From the NCBI GenBank assembly GCA_964393615.1, contig CAYMUR010000017.1, positions 7,221-71,220 of the forward strand: a stretch of DNA of 64,000 nt, read 5' to 3'. Made by a program: the position numbers and the translations under genes. Every line of letters begins with the position of its first letter. Positions within the stretch are counted from its first letter, which is position 1. Below, one piece after another: positions 8,698 to 18,422 of the stretch. The notes under the pieces were generated by a model, which did no database searches, was not told where the DNA came from, and saw nothing but the letters and a program-made list of their open reading frames with translations. Origin of the DNA: CAYMUR01 sp964393615. GTDB lineage: Bacteria > Planctomycetota > Planctomycetia > Pirellulales > Pirellulaceae.

Positions 8698-10248
8698 TTA
8701 TCCGAAAGGATTATCATCTGTGTTGTCATCCGAGGGTTCATCATCAAATCCAAAAGGGTTGTCATCTTCTCCTTCATCAAACTCAAAAGGATTGTTGTCG
8801 TCTTCTGGTTGCACGGCGTTCTGGTCCTCCTGGTGCACAGTCGGTTGATCATCCTGAGGCTCGCTAGCAACCTCCTCCTTCGGTTCAGTAGTCTTTTTCA
8901 ACTCGGCTGCCGGTCGTGCCGCAGGATTGGGTTTCAGGTGGATCAAAGGCACATCTAGCGACTGCTCATGGAAATACTGAAGACGTCCCTTCTTCGTTCC
9001 TAACAAGATTCGATCTGTTTGCCAATTCGTCATGACCATTTCAATACCCTGGACAGGTGTCGTTCCGACAACCGCCCCAGTTTCCATATCTATAAGTCGC
9101 AGTCTCTGTTGAACATCAAGACAATAAAGCCGTTCTGCACTAGCAGCTATAAACTGGGTAATCCCAGCGACTGACCATTGTCGTTTGCCAGTCATGCCAT
9201 GCAGCTGCCACATTCCATTTGGTTCCGAAAACACATAGACTCGTTCACCAATCACAACAGGAGACACGTAAGAGTCACGACCCGTTGAGGTACGCCACTC
9301 AATCTCGCCCGACAACCGGTCTAGTCCGTAAACCAGACCTTCGGTCGTCGTTGCAACCAAACCTCGTAAACCGACAAAAGCTGGGCCCTGTTGGATAATA
9401 CCATCAGCTTCCAATCGATATTTCATTTTCCCTTCCAACGCATCACCGACGTAAACATGTCCCTGGCCAGTAGACCAACTGACCGTACTCGCCAAAACGC
9501 GGGGTCGCCCCATTCCACGTCCTGTTGATTGGAATCGCCAAGGTTCCTTGTCCAGTTCATCCAAATGAAAAGCTTCGAGAAAACCATTCATCGCCAATGT
9601 GAAAACCATCCGATGACTGATGGCTGGACCAGCAACAGGAACTCCTGTTAGACGTGTTTCCCAATACACTTCACCCGAAGTTCGCCGCAACATATATAAT
9701 GTTGATCCATAGATGACCGCAACGGACTGTTCATTGACCGCTGGTCGTAATGTCGGGTATCCAGGTTTCCCAACAGATGTTCTCCAAAGTATACGACCGG
9801 TTTCGGCATCGATCGCGTGAACCACTCCGTCCGACGAGGCAAAACAGAGAGTTATTTCAGGAACATGATGTGTCACCTGTTCTGGGTGATAACCACTTTC
9901 CTTGAGTGCAATCACCGTCTGTTTGGCAAGAAGTGCGGCCTGTTCTTTCCCCAATACGTTGCCACGTCGATCGAGAGCATGTTCACGAATCAGCGTCTTA
10001 TGTCCGTCATACTGAATTTCGTGAAGCTCATAGTTCGATTCGGCGCTCACAAATTGACATATTTCCGAGATTTTTCCATAGGCAAGATGTGAGACCACCT
10101 GTTTATTCCAGACCGCTTTTAGACCCAGACGACTGGCTGCAGCACTCGACAGGTATCCCTGGGAAATGTATTGGCCCCACGCTTGACCACTCACAACCAA
10201 CAATAACAACAACATTGACGAAATCGTACGGTGATTTACAACATTCAT
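8698..10248 (-). CDS. Exported PQQ-like beta-propeller protein with acidic NPF-repeat tail
   Basis: A 516-residue protein with a signal peptide (LLLLLVVSGQAWG, about residues 12-25 from the chosen ATG). A WD/PQQ-type propeller follows, with repeating blades such as GVVHAIDAETGRILWRTSVG, LYMLRRTSGEVYWE, GLVYGLDRLSGEIEWRTSTG and MWQLHGMTGKRQW. These repeats are of the PQQ-like or BamB type and usually serve as scaffolds. The residues needed to bind PQQ cannot be judged from sequence alone. The last 70 residues are strongly acidic and carry three DNPF or NNPF motifs, ending in DDNPFG. I preferred the ATG at 10248 because it places the hydrophobic core at signal-peptide distance; an upstream start at 10299 is possible. 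It is convergent with the RbsD/FucU gene, about 34 bases apart. Confidence 0.75.
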   Translation of the reverse strand: MNVVNHRTISSMLLLLLVVSGQAWGQYISQGYLSSAAASRLGLKAVWNKQVVSHLAYGKISEICQFVSAESNYELHEIQYDGHKTLIREHALDRRGNVLGKEQAALLAKQTVIALKESGYHPEQVTHHVPEITLCFASSDGVVHAIDAETGRILWRTSVGKPGYPTLRPAVNEQSVAVIYGSTLYMLRRTSGEVYWETRLTGVPVAGPAISHRMVFTLAMNGFLEAFHLDELDKEPWRFQSTGRGMGRPRVLASTVSWSTGQGHVYVGDALEGKMKYRLEADGIIQQGPAFVGLRGLVATTTEGLVYGLDRLSGEIEWRTSTGRDSYVSPVVIGERVYVFSEPNGMWQLHGMTGKRQWSVAGITQFIAASAERLYCLDVQQRLRLIDMETGAVVGTTPVQGIEMVMTNWQTDRILLGTKKGRLQYFHEQSLDVPLIHLKPNPAARPAAELKKTTEPKEEVASEPQDDQPTVHQEDQNAVQPEDDNNPFEFDEGEDDNPFGFDDEPSDDNTDDNPFG

Positions 10249-10400
10249 GCCATTCCTCAAACTACCAATTAAACCAAAATCACGGTTTGCCACCCACATA
10301 AAATGCGGCCACTCTGCTACTACCTATCATAATCAAAGAAACAGTGTCAATCATCACAAAAAACGACGAGTTCAGCCACCTTGCCGTCCGGCTGGAATGA

Positions 10401-13400
10401 TTGGAAACTAGATCACATTCCACTATTCATCATTTTATCGACAAAAATGCTCCTGGCCTTGTTAGACGCTTCACCGTGGCAGAAACGCCAAGAGCTTACT
10501 TTTTGAAAGAATACCGTTCGGCCGAGGTACAATCCTTACCGTCCCATGAACCAAACACGAAACAAACCGTTCGACGCACCACTACACACCGCTTGCGTAC
10601 ACGGGGAGAGATTGCAAAAGTCATGTTGGCAAATCGGTCCGAAGTAAGTGACATACTTAAAAGAGTACTTGGTTACCTGAATTTTTCGTCGGGCGCAACC
10701 GATCTGTCTTTTCTGGCAGGAATCAACGCAATCTTTCCGGTAGGATTGTCTGCAACATCATCCATTTGGCAAGGTGCAAGACCTTCTAACGAAATTCATA
10801 TGGAGTCTTCTGCCAACAAGGAAGACAAGGACGATAATCGTCAAACAACCACTCTTGAGCGACTAAGACAACTACTCGAACAGGGACTGGACGATTTACG
10901 TAAAAAGGACGCTGCTTTTCATGATGCATCACAAGCAGAAGCAGTGTTGCGACTTGTGTTTGACTCTGTTTTACCTCAATATCGCGCATACCACCGGGAC
11001 CTTCTTTTTCACCATACAGATGAATCGCTCTGGCAGCCACTACTGGTTGCACGCGTGTTCGAATCCGTTTTGCAACAAGGTTCACCATGGGACGCCACGG
11101 AACGCATCGTAAAGGGCACTATTTGCGACTTGAACGATTTTGTAGGACATCGTCCGGTAGTAGCGCTAGAAACACGAAAGCTCGAGCCCTACGCACATGA
11201 GTGGTCTCGTCCGATTCCGTTATACATACGTGGAACAGGTGTCGCAGCTGGCCGATATGAACAACTCATCGAACGGTGTTTAACATTTTTACAGAATGCG
11301 GATGCAGAAATATTACAATCTGCACATTTCGACTTGGAACGTCTCCAAGAACTGAGCAGTGACCCGAGAGCGTGCGACTTTGACCATCCTGCTTCCAAGC
11401 GTCCCAATTATTTATTTGGGCAATGGGACGCCCATCAAATAGACCAAAAAGGATATTACTACCGATTTGTCGTACGGGACATCGTACTCGAAGCACTTAT
11501 ATGCCGTGTGGAAGAGTGCGATGATACTCTGGCCGATGAATTGTTAACGGAAACAGCCGCCGTACTGGCAGGCACCATTCTGATGGCATCGGGAATCAGC
11601 GGAAGTGGGCCAGGCGCACACGATTCAACCACTAGCTTAGGTAATTTGCTGCCTCGCATCGCCACTTATCGGGACCATTTTTACGAACAAACTTTAAGTC
11701 AATTGAACGATGTTCACCGTCTACGTCTTGAACAGGAAGCAGCTAACCTGCAACAGCCCTTTGGCGCAACTCGCCAGGATCTCAATGCACGATTAGCACG
11801 CCACCGAGCATTGCAGGTTCAGCACGCTCAACTGGGTAGGGTATTTGCGCGCATGGGTTACCCCGAGGCGGCTGTACGTCAAACAGCAATTCTGCCTGTC
11901 ACGTCGGCCAGAATGATCTGCAAGATCGACTGTTTGTTGTTGGAAGCAGAACATTGTAGTGAACAGGGATCTTTGGATACTGCAGTTAACCGTACCAGTT
12001 TAGCAGTAGACCTGTTGCACCGTGCCATTGAGTGCGGCGCAATGGTCGACCCATGGAATATTCTCGGCTTTGAATCCAATTATTCCCTTTTTCCTGCGCC
12101 AGAAAATAGTATTCACGACGATCGAGTGGATGCTTTGATGGAATTGATGGAACGTGTATTTTCACTGTACGCAAAGCTGTGGAGTGAATCTGCAGCGCGT
12201 AATGAAAAGATCGTTAGCGAACGTATTTCAGCCGAATTTCGACAATTGGCAGATTGGTGGCATCAATTCGCAGTCCACGAAATGAATAATGTGGAAGGAA
12301 TCAATGCCCAAAAAATGTTTGTCGCTGCTGAACGTGCGGCACAAGGACTTGCCTTATGGCATCAAGGGGGCGCAGCCACGGGTGACGTCCGTTTTTGGGC
12401 GCCACATGCCGAGATGTTCGACTCTCCTCAGGCGTTTGCCATGGTCGTGAATGCACTGCTCGACCAAAAGGATTACATTGCCTCCATGTCACTGCTCATT
12501 TATTGGCTAAACGAAGCTGGGAGAGTGGGTCTGGAACAAGCTGATATATCATTCCAAAAGTCGGCACTTCGTTGGTTAAGACAAGTCAAAAGCTCCACAA
12601 TGCCGCTGGAGGAAAAATGGAATACCATGCAAAAGTTCTTTGATTACTTCGAGGCAAATGCACAAGAGTACTGGCAAATTCCCACTTTTGATCTGGCAAT
12701 CAGTGAAATGGAAGATCTACCCGAAGATTTCTTACAGGATGATTTTGACGATCCTCTAGAGGAAGAAGAGGACCAAGACGACTTGTATGGTGCAGCTTAC
12801 GAAGAAGTCGTCTTTCGTGACAGTACGGACGATGGAGTGGAAGGATCTATTTATGACGAAGACTATACCTCCGAACTCGAACTGGATGAACAGACACGGT
12901 ATCTATGTGAAAGGCTTGGCGTACTAGAATGCCTCGCCGAACTCTGGCAAATCGCGGCATGCGATCCTTCGACTGAATTGCACACCTGGCCAAGTCGCGG
13001 CCCCGTGATTCGTCGCTGGCTCGATCAATTGCTCACCAACCGACGTGAGCTGTTGAATTTAGTCGGCAATGTGCATCGTTTTTCTCTTCCGACACCCGCA
13101 CCCACACCCGAGTCACTAATACAATATGATCGACGGCGGTTGCAAAAAGAAACAATTCTCGAAAAAACAATTTCCACGGCATTAACAACTTGTGACGCCA
13201 CTCGTTTTGTCCTGGCCGCGCTGTTTGTCCATGACCGGTCGCTGGCTGCTGAGCTTGAACCGGATAAACCTGCAATGCTGGATGATATCGAAATCCACGC
13301 CGCGCAGATATTATCGAATGTATTGAATGGAAATGTTGACGCTGTCCATACCGATTGGGACAACTTTCTTACAAAAATGCGGGAACGATCTTTGCTATAC

Positions 13401-14645
13401 GTCCCTCTTTCCCGCCACGGTGATCCCCGCAAGATTCTCCGTGCACGACTTCGGCAACATACCATTGAAGACTTTCTCCAATGGCTACCACAATTGGGAT
13501 TATTGAAAGAGGCATGTGCGTTAATTGACACAACACGCCAAATGGAACGGAATCATCCAACTGCCGGGGCGGCGGTAACAGAATTTGACTCGCTGTTTGA
13601 AACCGGTTTTCAGTCAATCGTGGAAGCAGTCGTTAAATCAGCCTCGTCTTGGGCGACGGACGATCCCCAGTCACCCAATCTCGTGGATATTCTGGAACCA
13701 CTCACTCAGTCAATGTTACTCATCTGGCTGGCACACAGTCGTACACTTAGGCTGTCAGCGCTCGAACGCGTTTCCGATTCAGAAGATTGGGAACAACTTG
13801 TCGATTTTATTCACAATTATGGAAACGATTTATTTACCCAAACATTCCTCGGGTTGGGCAATATCCGTGCGATTCTGCATCAGGGCGTTGGGGAATGGCT
13901 CGATCAACTTGCCGAAAATGGTACCCAACCAGAAATGGCCCTTGTCGATGACGTTGATCGACACATTTCGCACGAAGAAGCAGCCGCCCGACTTACCTTG
14001 ATTCTGGAATCGATCGTAGAAAATTATAGTGAATATCGCGATTACAATAGCACAACCACACAGTCAGACCGCGGTGACTTGCTCTACACACTGCTTGATT
14101 TTCTGCGCCTGCGCGTCGAGTACGATCGTGTAAAGTGGAATTTGAAACCGATTTTCATCGCGCATGGTGTGCTTGTACGGAATCAACGCAACCCTGATGC
14201 AGAAATCTGGCGAAGAGCTCTTGTCGAACGAACGCAACAAAATGCCGATATATTTTTTGAAAGACTGTCTACTTTGCAGAAGACATATGCGATGCAAATG
14301 CCAACGATCTCCGATCGCTTGAAAGGCCGATTCGTGCGTCCCATGATTATCAGCCGTCTGTGTGCCCTCGTTGAACCTGCTATCGAAGAAGCATCTGCTG
14401 CTGGTCCAAAAACCGTGTTCGATCTACTGGAAAAAGAAGCTGCCGCAATGGCACGCGATCCAGCAGGCGTCGGCCTTGAAATGCCAGATTGGCTCGCCGC
14501 ACTCGACCGAGAAGTTCGCAATTTGCAAGGCGATGCAGTTCACTCACAAACACGAACCAAAAGAGCATGCGGAATCGTCAGTCGCAATTTATCCTGGGAA
14601 GAAATCCAGCAACAATTAAAAGCATGGCAAGACCATCAAGAATGA
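10401..14645 (+). CDS. Large protein of unknown function (1414 residues)
   Basis: I do not recognise this protein. It is one continuous reading frame from a TTG at 10401; no ATG lies upstream in frame before a stop, and the next internal ATG is about 75 codons in. There is no clear signal peptide or membrane segment, so a cytoplasmic location is likely. It is mainly helical, with Leu/Glu/Arg-rich stretches of TPR-like or solenoid character. A highly acidic linker lies at about residues 770-830 (EEEEDQDD and similar), and glycine-rich segments occur near residue 400 (SGISGSGPG). It sits alone between divergent and convergent neighbours. The length and single open frame make it a real gene; its role is unknown. 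Confidence 0.75.
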   Translation: METRSHSTIHHFIDKNAPGLVRRFTVAETPRAYFLKEYRSAEVQSLPSHEPNTKQTVRRTTTHRLRTRGEIAKVMLANRSEVSDILKRVLGYLNFSSGATDLSFLAGINAIFPVGLSATSSIWQGARPSNEIHMESSANKEDKDDNRQTTTLERLRQLLEQGLDDLRKKDAAFHDASQAEAVLRLVFDSVLPQYRAYHRDLLFHHTDESLWQPLLVARVFESVLQQGSPWDATERIVKGTICDLNDFVGHRPVVALETRKLEPYAHEWSRPIPLYIRGTGVAAGRYEQLIERCLTFLQNADAEILQSAHFDLERLQELSSDPRACDFDHPASKRPNYLFGQWDAHQIDQKGYYYRFVVRDIVLEALICRVEECDDTLADELLTETAAVLAGTILMASGISGSGPGAHDSTTSLGNLLPRIATYRDHFYEQTLSQLNDVHRLRLEQEAANLQQPFGATRQDLNARLARHRALQVQHAQLGRVFARMGYPEAAVRQTAILPVTSARMICKIDCLLLEAEHCSEQGSLDTAVNRTSLAVDLLHRAIECGAMVDPWNILGFESNYSLFPAPENSIHDDRVDALMELMERVFSLYAKLWSESAARNEKIVSERISAEFRQLADWWHQFAVHEMNNVEGINAQKMFVAAERAAQGLALWHQGGAATGDVRFWAPHAEMFDSPQAFAMVVNALLDQKDYIASMSLLIYWLNEAGRVGLEQADISFQKSALRWLRQVKSSTMPLEEKWNTMQKFFDYFEANAQEYWQIPTFDLAISEMEDLPEDFLQDDFDDPLEEEEDQDDLYGAAYEEVVFRDSTDDGVEGSIYDEDYTSELELDEQTRYLCERLGVLECLAELWQIAACDPSTELHTWPSRGPVIRRWLDQLLTNRRELLNLVGNVHRFSLPTPAPTPESLIQYDRRRLQKETILEKTISTALTTCDATRFVLAALFVHDRSLAAELEPDKPAMLDDIEIHAAQILSNVLNGNVDAVHTDWDNFLTKMRERSLLYVPLSRHGDPRKILRARLRQHTIEDFLQWLPQLGLLKEACALIDTTRQMERNHPTAGAAVTEFDSLFETGFQSIVEAVVKSASSWATDDPQSPNLVDILEPLTQSMLLIWLAHSRTLRLSALERVSDSEDWEQLVDFIHNYGNDLFTQTFLGLGNIRAILHQGVGEWLDQLAENGTQPEMALVDDVDRHISHEEAAARLTLILESIVENYSEYRDYNSTTTQSDRGDLLYTLLDFLRLRVEYDRVKWNLKPIFIAHGVLVRNQRNPDAEIWRRALVERTQQNADIFFERLSTLQKTYAMQMPTISDRLKGRFVRPMIISRLCALVEPAIEEASAAGPKTVFDLLEKEAAAMARDPAGVGLEMPDWLAALDREVRNLQGDAVHSQTRTKRACGIVSRNLSWEEIQQQLKAWQDHQE

Positions 14646-14753
14646 TACCCGTCGCTCTAGTCGGCAGGAAATTTTCTTCACCCTGCAGTCAACAAATTAC
14701 CCTACTGCCAAAAAAACATTTCGACAGATGGCTCGATCCCGAACGGCTCCCTT

Positions 14754-15881
14754 TCACAACAAGTCTGGCCAAATCGAATCACTGACCATCAGGCCAGAAT
14801 TGGTCAGACACAAATTTTCTCCCACCCACTTAAGTAATTTCCACTGGAGTAATTTCTCGACAGCAGGCCCCGCAAGGTTGTCAATGGAGAACCCTGTTTG
14901 GTGCTCGAATTCAAGGCGATGGACACCTTCCAAGCGTCTCAAACCCAATACAAGTCTTTCACGAGCAGCCTGTTCATCGTTCAGAGATTCACGCTCCATG
15001 ACAGGTGATTCGCCGCCTAACACCCGCTTTAAATAGGTCGTTACGCTACGGTGATTCGTTTCGCGGCAACCGTCCAGATAGCGGGCAGCCCCCGGACCGG
15101 CAGCGTAATATTCACCACCGGTCCAGTAAACCTCGTTGTGTCGGGAGCGATGTCCTGGCAGGGAAAAATTGGAGACTTCATAGTGTTCGTATCCAGCGGA
15201 CGTGAGCATCTCGATGGCCAATTCAAACATCTCCCGTTCACGGTCTGGGCTCAACGGCTGAAAGGCACCTCGTTGCATCCGATTCCAAAACAACGTCCCT
15301 TTTTCATAAGTCAATCCATATGTCGAAATATGTTGTGGCGCGAGATCTATCGCCGATTGCAAATCGCAGCGCCATCCTTGCAGGGACTCTTCCGGCAGGC
15401 CAAATATCAAATCGAGTGAAACACTGTCGAATTTGTCATGCGCCATCCCAACGGCTCGACGGATATCTATACCCACATGGTCCCGTTCCAGAAATCGCAA
15501 TTTGTTTTCATTGAACGATTGGGCGCCAAGGCTGATCCGTGTAACACCTAACTGACGTGCCAAATCGAGATGTCGTACGGTCACGTCAGCAGGGTTGGCC
15601 TCAATGCTAAATTCCCCTGGCTGCTGAACCGGGAACCAGCGCGTCACCATACTAAGAAGACGTTGCCATGGACCCCATGTCAATTGTGTAGGCGTGCCTC
15701 CACCAATAAACAGGGTGCGGACATGGCGGGGTGTCTCCAACCAAGACAATTCCCGGTCCAGTGCAGACAAATAGGATTCGACCAGATCGTTCCGCCTTGC
15801 AGCCACTGTGAAATTACAATAACCACAACGGTGAGCGCAAAAAGGAACATGTACATAAGCTGACCGCTCAAGCTGAACCAT
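14754..15881 (-). CDS. hemW: HemW-like radical SAM protein (coproporphyrinogen III oxidase-like)
   Basis: A 375-residue radical SAM protein. The cluster-binding motif CAHRCGYC occupies residues 15-22, with cysteines at 15, 19 and 22, followed by NF. GGGTPTQL, EANPAD and SLGAQSFN come next, all typical of the HemN/HemW group. At about 375 residues, and without the N-terminal extension of true HemN, it is better read as HemW, which binds heme and is thought to act as a heme chaperone. Many annotations still call it oxygen-independent coproporphyrinogen III oxidase. It is convergent with the 1414-residue gene and lies downstream of an RNase Z-like gene on the same strand. Confidence 0.85.
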   Translation of the reverse strand: MVQLERSAYVHVPFCAHRCGYCNFTVAARRNDLVESYLSALDRELSWLETPRHVRTLFIGGGTPTQLTWGPWQRLLSMVTRWFPVQQPGEFSIEANPADVTVRHLDLARQLGVTRISLGAQSFNENKLRFLERDHVGIDIRRAVGMAHDKFDSVSLDLIFGLPEESLQGWRCDLQSAIDLAPQHISTYGLTYEKGTLFWNRMQRGAFQPLSPDREREMFELAIEMLTSAGYEHYEVSNFSLPGHRSRHNEVYWTGGEYYAAGPGAARYLDGCRETNHRSVTTYLKRVLGGESPVMERESLNDEQAARERLVLGLRRLEGVHRLEFEHQTGFSIDNLAGPAVEKLLQWKLLKWVGENLCLTNSGLMVSDSIWPDLL

Positions 15882-16035
15882 ACTGCATCTACTCGCGACT
15901 CTGTCTCAAAAGCAGGGGAGTATACCAGATCAATGACATCTCTGGGCCAGCCACGATACCAGTCCGCAATAACACCAGCTTTGGTCACATGCGCATATAC
16001 ATTGTGCGCAACTCGAAAAATTTCAGTTTCATTTT

Positions 16036-16905
16036 TCACAACCACAAATGTAGCCGCTGATCAAGCATGTCTGGTAAAGATTTTTCAACAATACCGCGCA
16101 CTTGGCGAGCATGGTACCGTGTGCTGAAATGAGACGCGATAATCAATTCGTTTTTAAACCGATCACGTCGTGCCAACAGGTCGTCCAGGTGGATGTGGCC
16201 CATTTTTCTGATCTTATCCTTACGGTGTCGCGCAGCAACAAACGTCATTTCGGTAATCAGCACCTCCGCTTCGTACATATCGGGACATTCGTCAAGACCT
16301 TCAGGAGCACTGTCACCCAGATAGGCTAGTCGTGGGTGTCGATGTTCTTCTGTGACCTCATTCCCGCTCAAACGCAAGTCACGAATCTCGGTACCAGAAA
16401 GTCCTTGATATTCAGACTTGAGCTTACGACGTCTTTCCCACACGATAAATCCTACCGAAGGAACCGTATGTTTCGTAGCGCTGACAGTGACCACCAACTC
16501 TCGTGAGATCTCTATCTCCTGGCCTGGCGAAATACCAATTAATTCACATGGTAAACGTCCGCGATCAAGTCGGCTGAACGCATCCAGAATCCGTTTTGCA
16601 CCTTCCACGGCGTGTTCTGGCAAATAAATATTTGGTGGTTCCATTTTCATCATGCGACGTCGAGCAATATACACCGGCAATGCTGCAATATGGTCGAGAT
16701 GGGTGTGGGACACAAACCACGTTGGTGTCCCCATAAATGACCATGGTTGACCGCCAAGATCAAAACCAAGCTTGAATTCGGGAATGCGCCAGTAACTTTG
16801 GACCGCAGCGCGCGAGTAACCTTCAATCGTCAGATCTTTAAACTTCAATTGCTTGGCTGGAAGATTATTAAGCATGGGCACCAAACAGTTTAGAAGCGCG
16901 TCCAC
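16036..16905 (-). CDS. RNase Z-like metallo-beta-lactamase-fold hydrolase
   Basis: A 289-residue member of the metallo-beta-lactamase superfamily. The metal-binding signature HTHLDH is at residues 67-72, with a later GDS aspartate (AYLGDSAPEG), a GHIHLDD histidine block and a C-terminal ASHFSTRY. This order is that of the RNase Z/ElaC branch, which trims the 3' ends of tRNA precursors. The long exosite arm that clamps tRNA is not obvious, so another phosphodiesterase role is possible. An ATG at 16875 (residue 11) is an alternative start. It follows scpA by 32 bases on the same strand and may share its transcript. Confidence 0.75.
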   Translation of the reverse strand: MDALLNCLVPMLNNLPAKQLKFKDLTIEGYSRAAVQSYWRIPEFKLGFDLGGQPWSFMGTPTWFVSHTHLDHIAALPVYIARRRMMKMEPPNIYLPEHAVEGAKRILDAFSRLDRGRLPCELIGISPGQEIEISRELVVTVSATKHTVPSVGFIVWERRRKLKSEYQGLSGTEIRDLRLSGNEVTEEHRHPRLAYLGDSAPEGLDECPDMYEAEVLITEMTFVAARHRKDKIRKMGHIHLDDLLARRDRFKNELIIASHFSTRYHARQVRGIVEKSLPDMLDQRLHLWL

Positions 16906-16937
16906 TGTAGAAACAAGGGGCTACCTCCGAAAGCACA

Positions 16938-17756
16938 TTATTGCCTCGTAGAAGGATTACCTACATCAGGTGGAGACTGTTGATAGTGGTCCACATCCGT
17001 TGAATCCAGGGACTTGCTGAATTCATCGCCAGGCATTACCCAAATTTCTCCGTGTAATTTATGCTGTTCGGCTCGTACATGACGGTGGCGCACCAATTCG
17101 AGGATTGCCAAAAAAACTCCGATCAATGCTGACTTATGCATGCCGGCTGAAAACAGATCCGAGATCGTAACACCACCTTCACCTCGTAAATGTTGTTTAA
17201 TTCGTAACATATAAACTTCGATAGGCGTTTCATCATAGACAATATTCGCAGGTCGCGCCAGCTCCTGCTCGCGCAGCAGACGTCCAAAGGCACCTACCAG
17301 ATCCCACAATTCAACGTGGTGGATCGGTTGGTCCGCCAATTCTCGACGTTGGAGAGGAATGTCAGATGCCAACCGCGAATAGCGTGTTTGCCATTGTCTA
17401 CTCTGTTCCTCCAGCATACTTGCTGCATCGCGGTACTTCTTATATTCGAGCAATCGTTGCACCAGCTCCTGGCGAGGGTCCTCAATCTCTCCATCTTCTT
17501 CCTCAGAACGGGGAAGCACCATTTGTGACTTGATTTCGATCAAAGTACTGGCTAATTCCAGAAAGTCACCAACTGCGTTGACGTCCAACTGCTCGAGCGT
17601 TGGCAAGTATTCCAGATACTGCTCAGCAATCTTGGCAATTGGAATGTCAAGCAAGTCCACTTCATGTTTGCGCACTAGGTACAGCAATAAGTCGAGTGGG
17701 CCGCGATAAAGATCGAGATCGACACGAAATACCAGTGGAAAGTCCTCCTCGAACAA
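16938..17756 (-). CDS. scpA: Segregation and condensation protein A
   Basis: ScpA is the kleisin subunit that bridges SMC dimers in the bacterial condensin complex, together with ScpB. The N-terminus FRVDLDLYRGPLDLLLYLVRKHEVDLLDIPI is a near-textbook ScpA start, followed by QYLEYL and the ASTLIEIKSQMVLP helix that contacts SMC. The C-terminal winged-helix region (SALIGVFLAILELVRHRHV) contacts the other SMC head. The length, 272 residues, is usual. A divergent MazG-like gene begins about 290 bases away. No scpB or smc gene is in the window. Confidence 0.92.
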   Translation of the reverse strand: MFEEDFPLVFRVDLDLYRGPLDLLLYLVRKHEVDLLDIPIAKIAEQYLEYLPTLEQLDVNAVGDFLELASTLIEIKSQMVLPRSEEEDGEIEDPRQELVQRLLEYKKYRDAASMLEEQSRQWQTRYSRLASDIPLQRRELADQPIHHVELWDLVGAFGRLLREQELARPANIVYDETPIEVYMLRIKQHLRGEGGVTISDLFSAGMHKSALIGVFLAILELVRHRHVRAEQHKLHGEIWVMPGDEFSKSLDSTDVDHYQQSPPDVGNPSTRQ

Positions 17757-18042
17757 TTCAGAGCGTTTGCCATCTACAGCAATGATTCTGCAAACACTGT
17801 CATAAGTCAGCTGCTATAGTTTAGTATGTAGTCGTCGTTTCCTCAAATCCATACGAACCCTTTAACTTAACATTTACACCAGTTCAATACCAGTGAACAG
17901 CAAGACTTTCAAAAAATCGAATCCTCCCCTTTTCCTGCGGGCGAGAAAACCAAGTATCATCATGTCCTCGGTTGATTAATCCTGTATTTCTATTCGGACT
18001 GCCCACGAAACATACAGCCCTATTGGAAGGGAGCATGACGAC

Positions 18043-18417
18043 GTGAACGATCATGAAACACCTATTGCTGAACTCCGACAGTTGGTACGTGAATTTGTCG
18101 ATGCGCGCGACTGGCAACAATTCCACTCTCCCAAAAACCTGGGTATGGCTTTAGCTATTGAGGCCGCTGAGTTGATGGAACATTTCCAATGGATTTCAAT
18201 GGATGTCTCCCGTCAGATAAAGGACGAACCTGTCAATAAAACTGCCGTGGGTGAAGAATTGGCTGATGTTCTTGCTTACACACTGGCACTCGCAAACGTT
18301 TTGAATCTAGACCTAACCGAGGCGTTGGTCAAGAAAATGAAGAAGAACGAAACGAAGTATCCAGTCGAAGAATTTCGGGGACGGTTCGGTTCTGGCGCTG
18401 CACGGCCTGAAAACTAG
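18043..18417 (+). CDS. MazG-like nucleotide pyrophosphohydrolase (RS21-C6/dCTPase type)
   Basis: A 124-residue all-alpha NTP pyrophosphohydrolase. It contains the metal-binding acidic helices of the MazG superfamily: EAAELMEHFQW around residues 44-54 and EELADVLAYTLALAN around residues 71-85. This gives the E-x2-E and E-x3-D pattern that binds magnesium. Relatives hydrolyse non-canonical or excess dNTPs, often dCTP analogues, in the cytoplasm. The start is GTG at 18043; AGCATGACGAC lies directly upstream with no strong ribosome site. It is convergent with the large anchored protein downstream, five bases away, so the two genes share a very short 3' junction. Confidence 0.85.
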   Translation: MNDHETPIAELRQLVREFVDARDWQQFHSPKNLGMALAIEAAELMEHFQWISMDVSRQIKDEPVNKTAVGEELADVLAYTLALANVLNLDLTEALVKKMKKNETKYPVEEFRGRFGSGAARPEN

Positions 18418-18422
18418 TCACA

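Noticed and set aside
13025..13531. Minus-strand frame of 168 codons
   Set aside because: Inside the 1414-residue gene in the opposite direction, Ser/Arg-rich as expected for a shadow frame.
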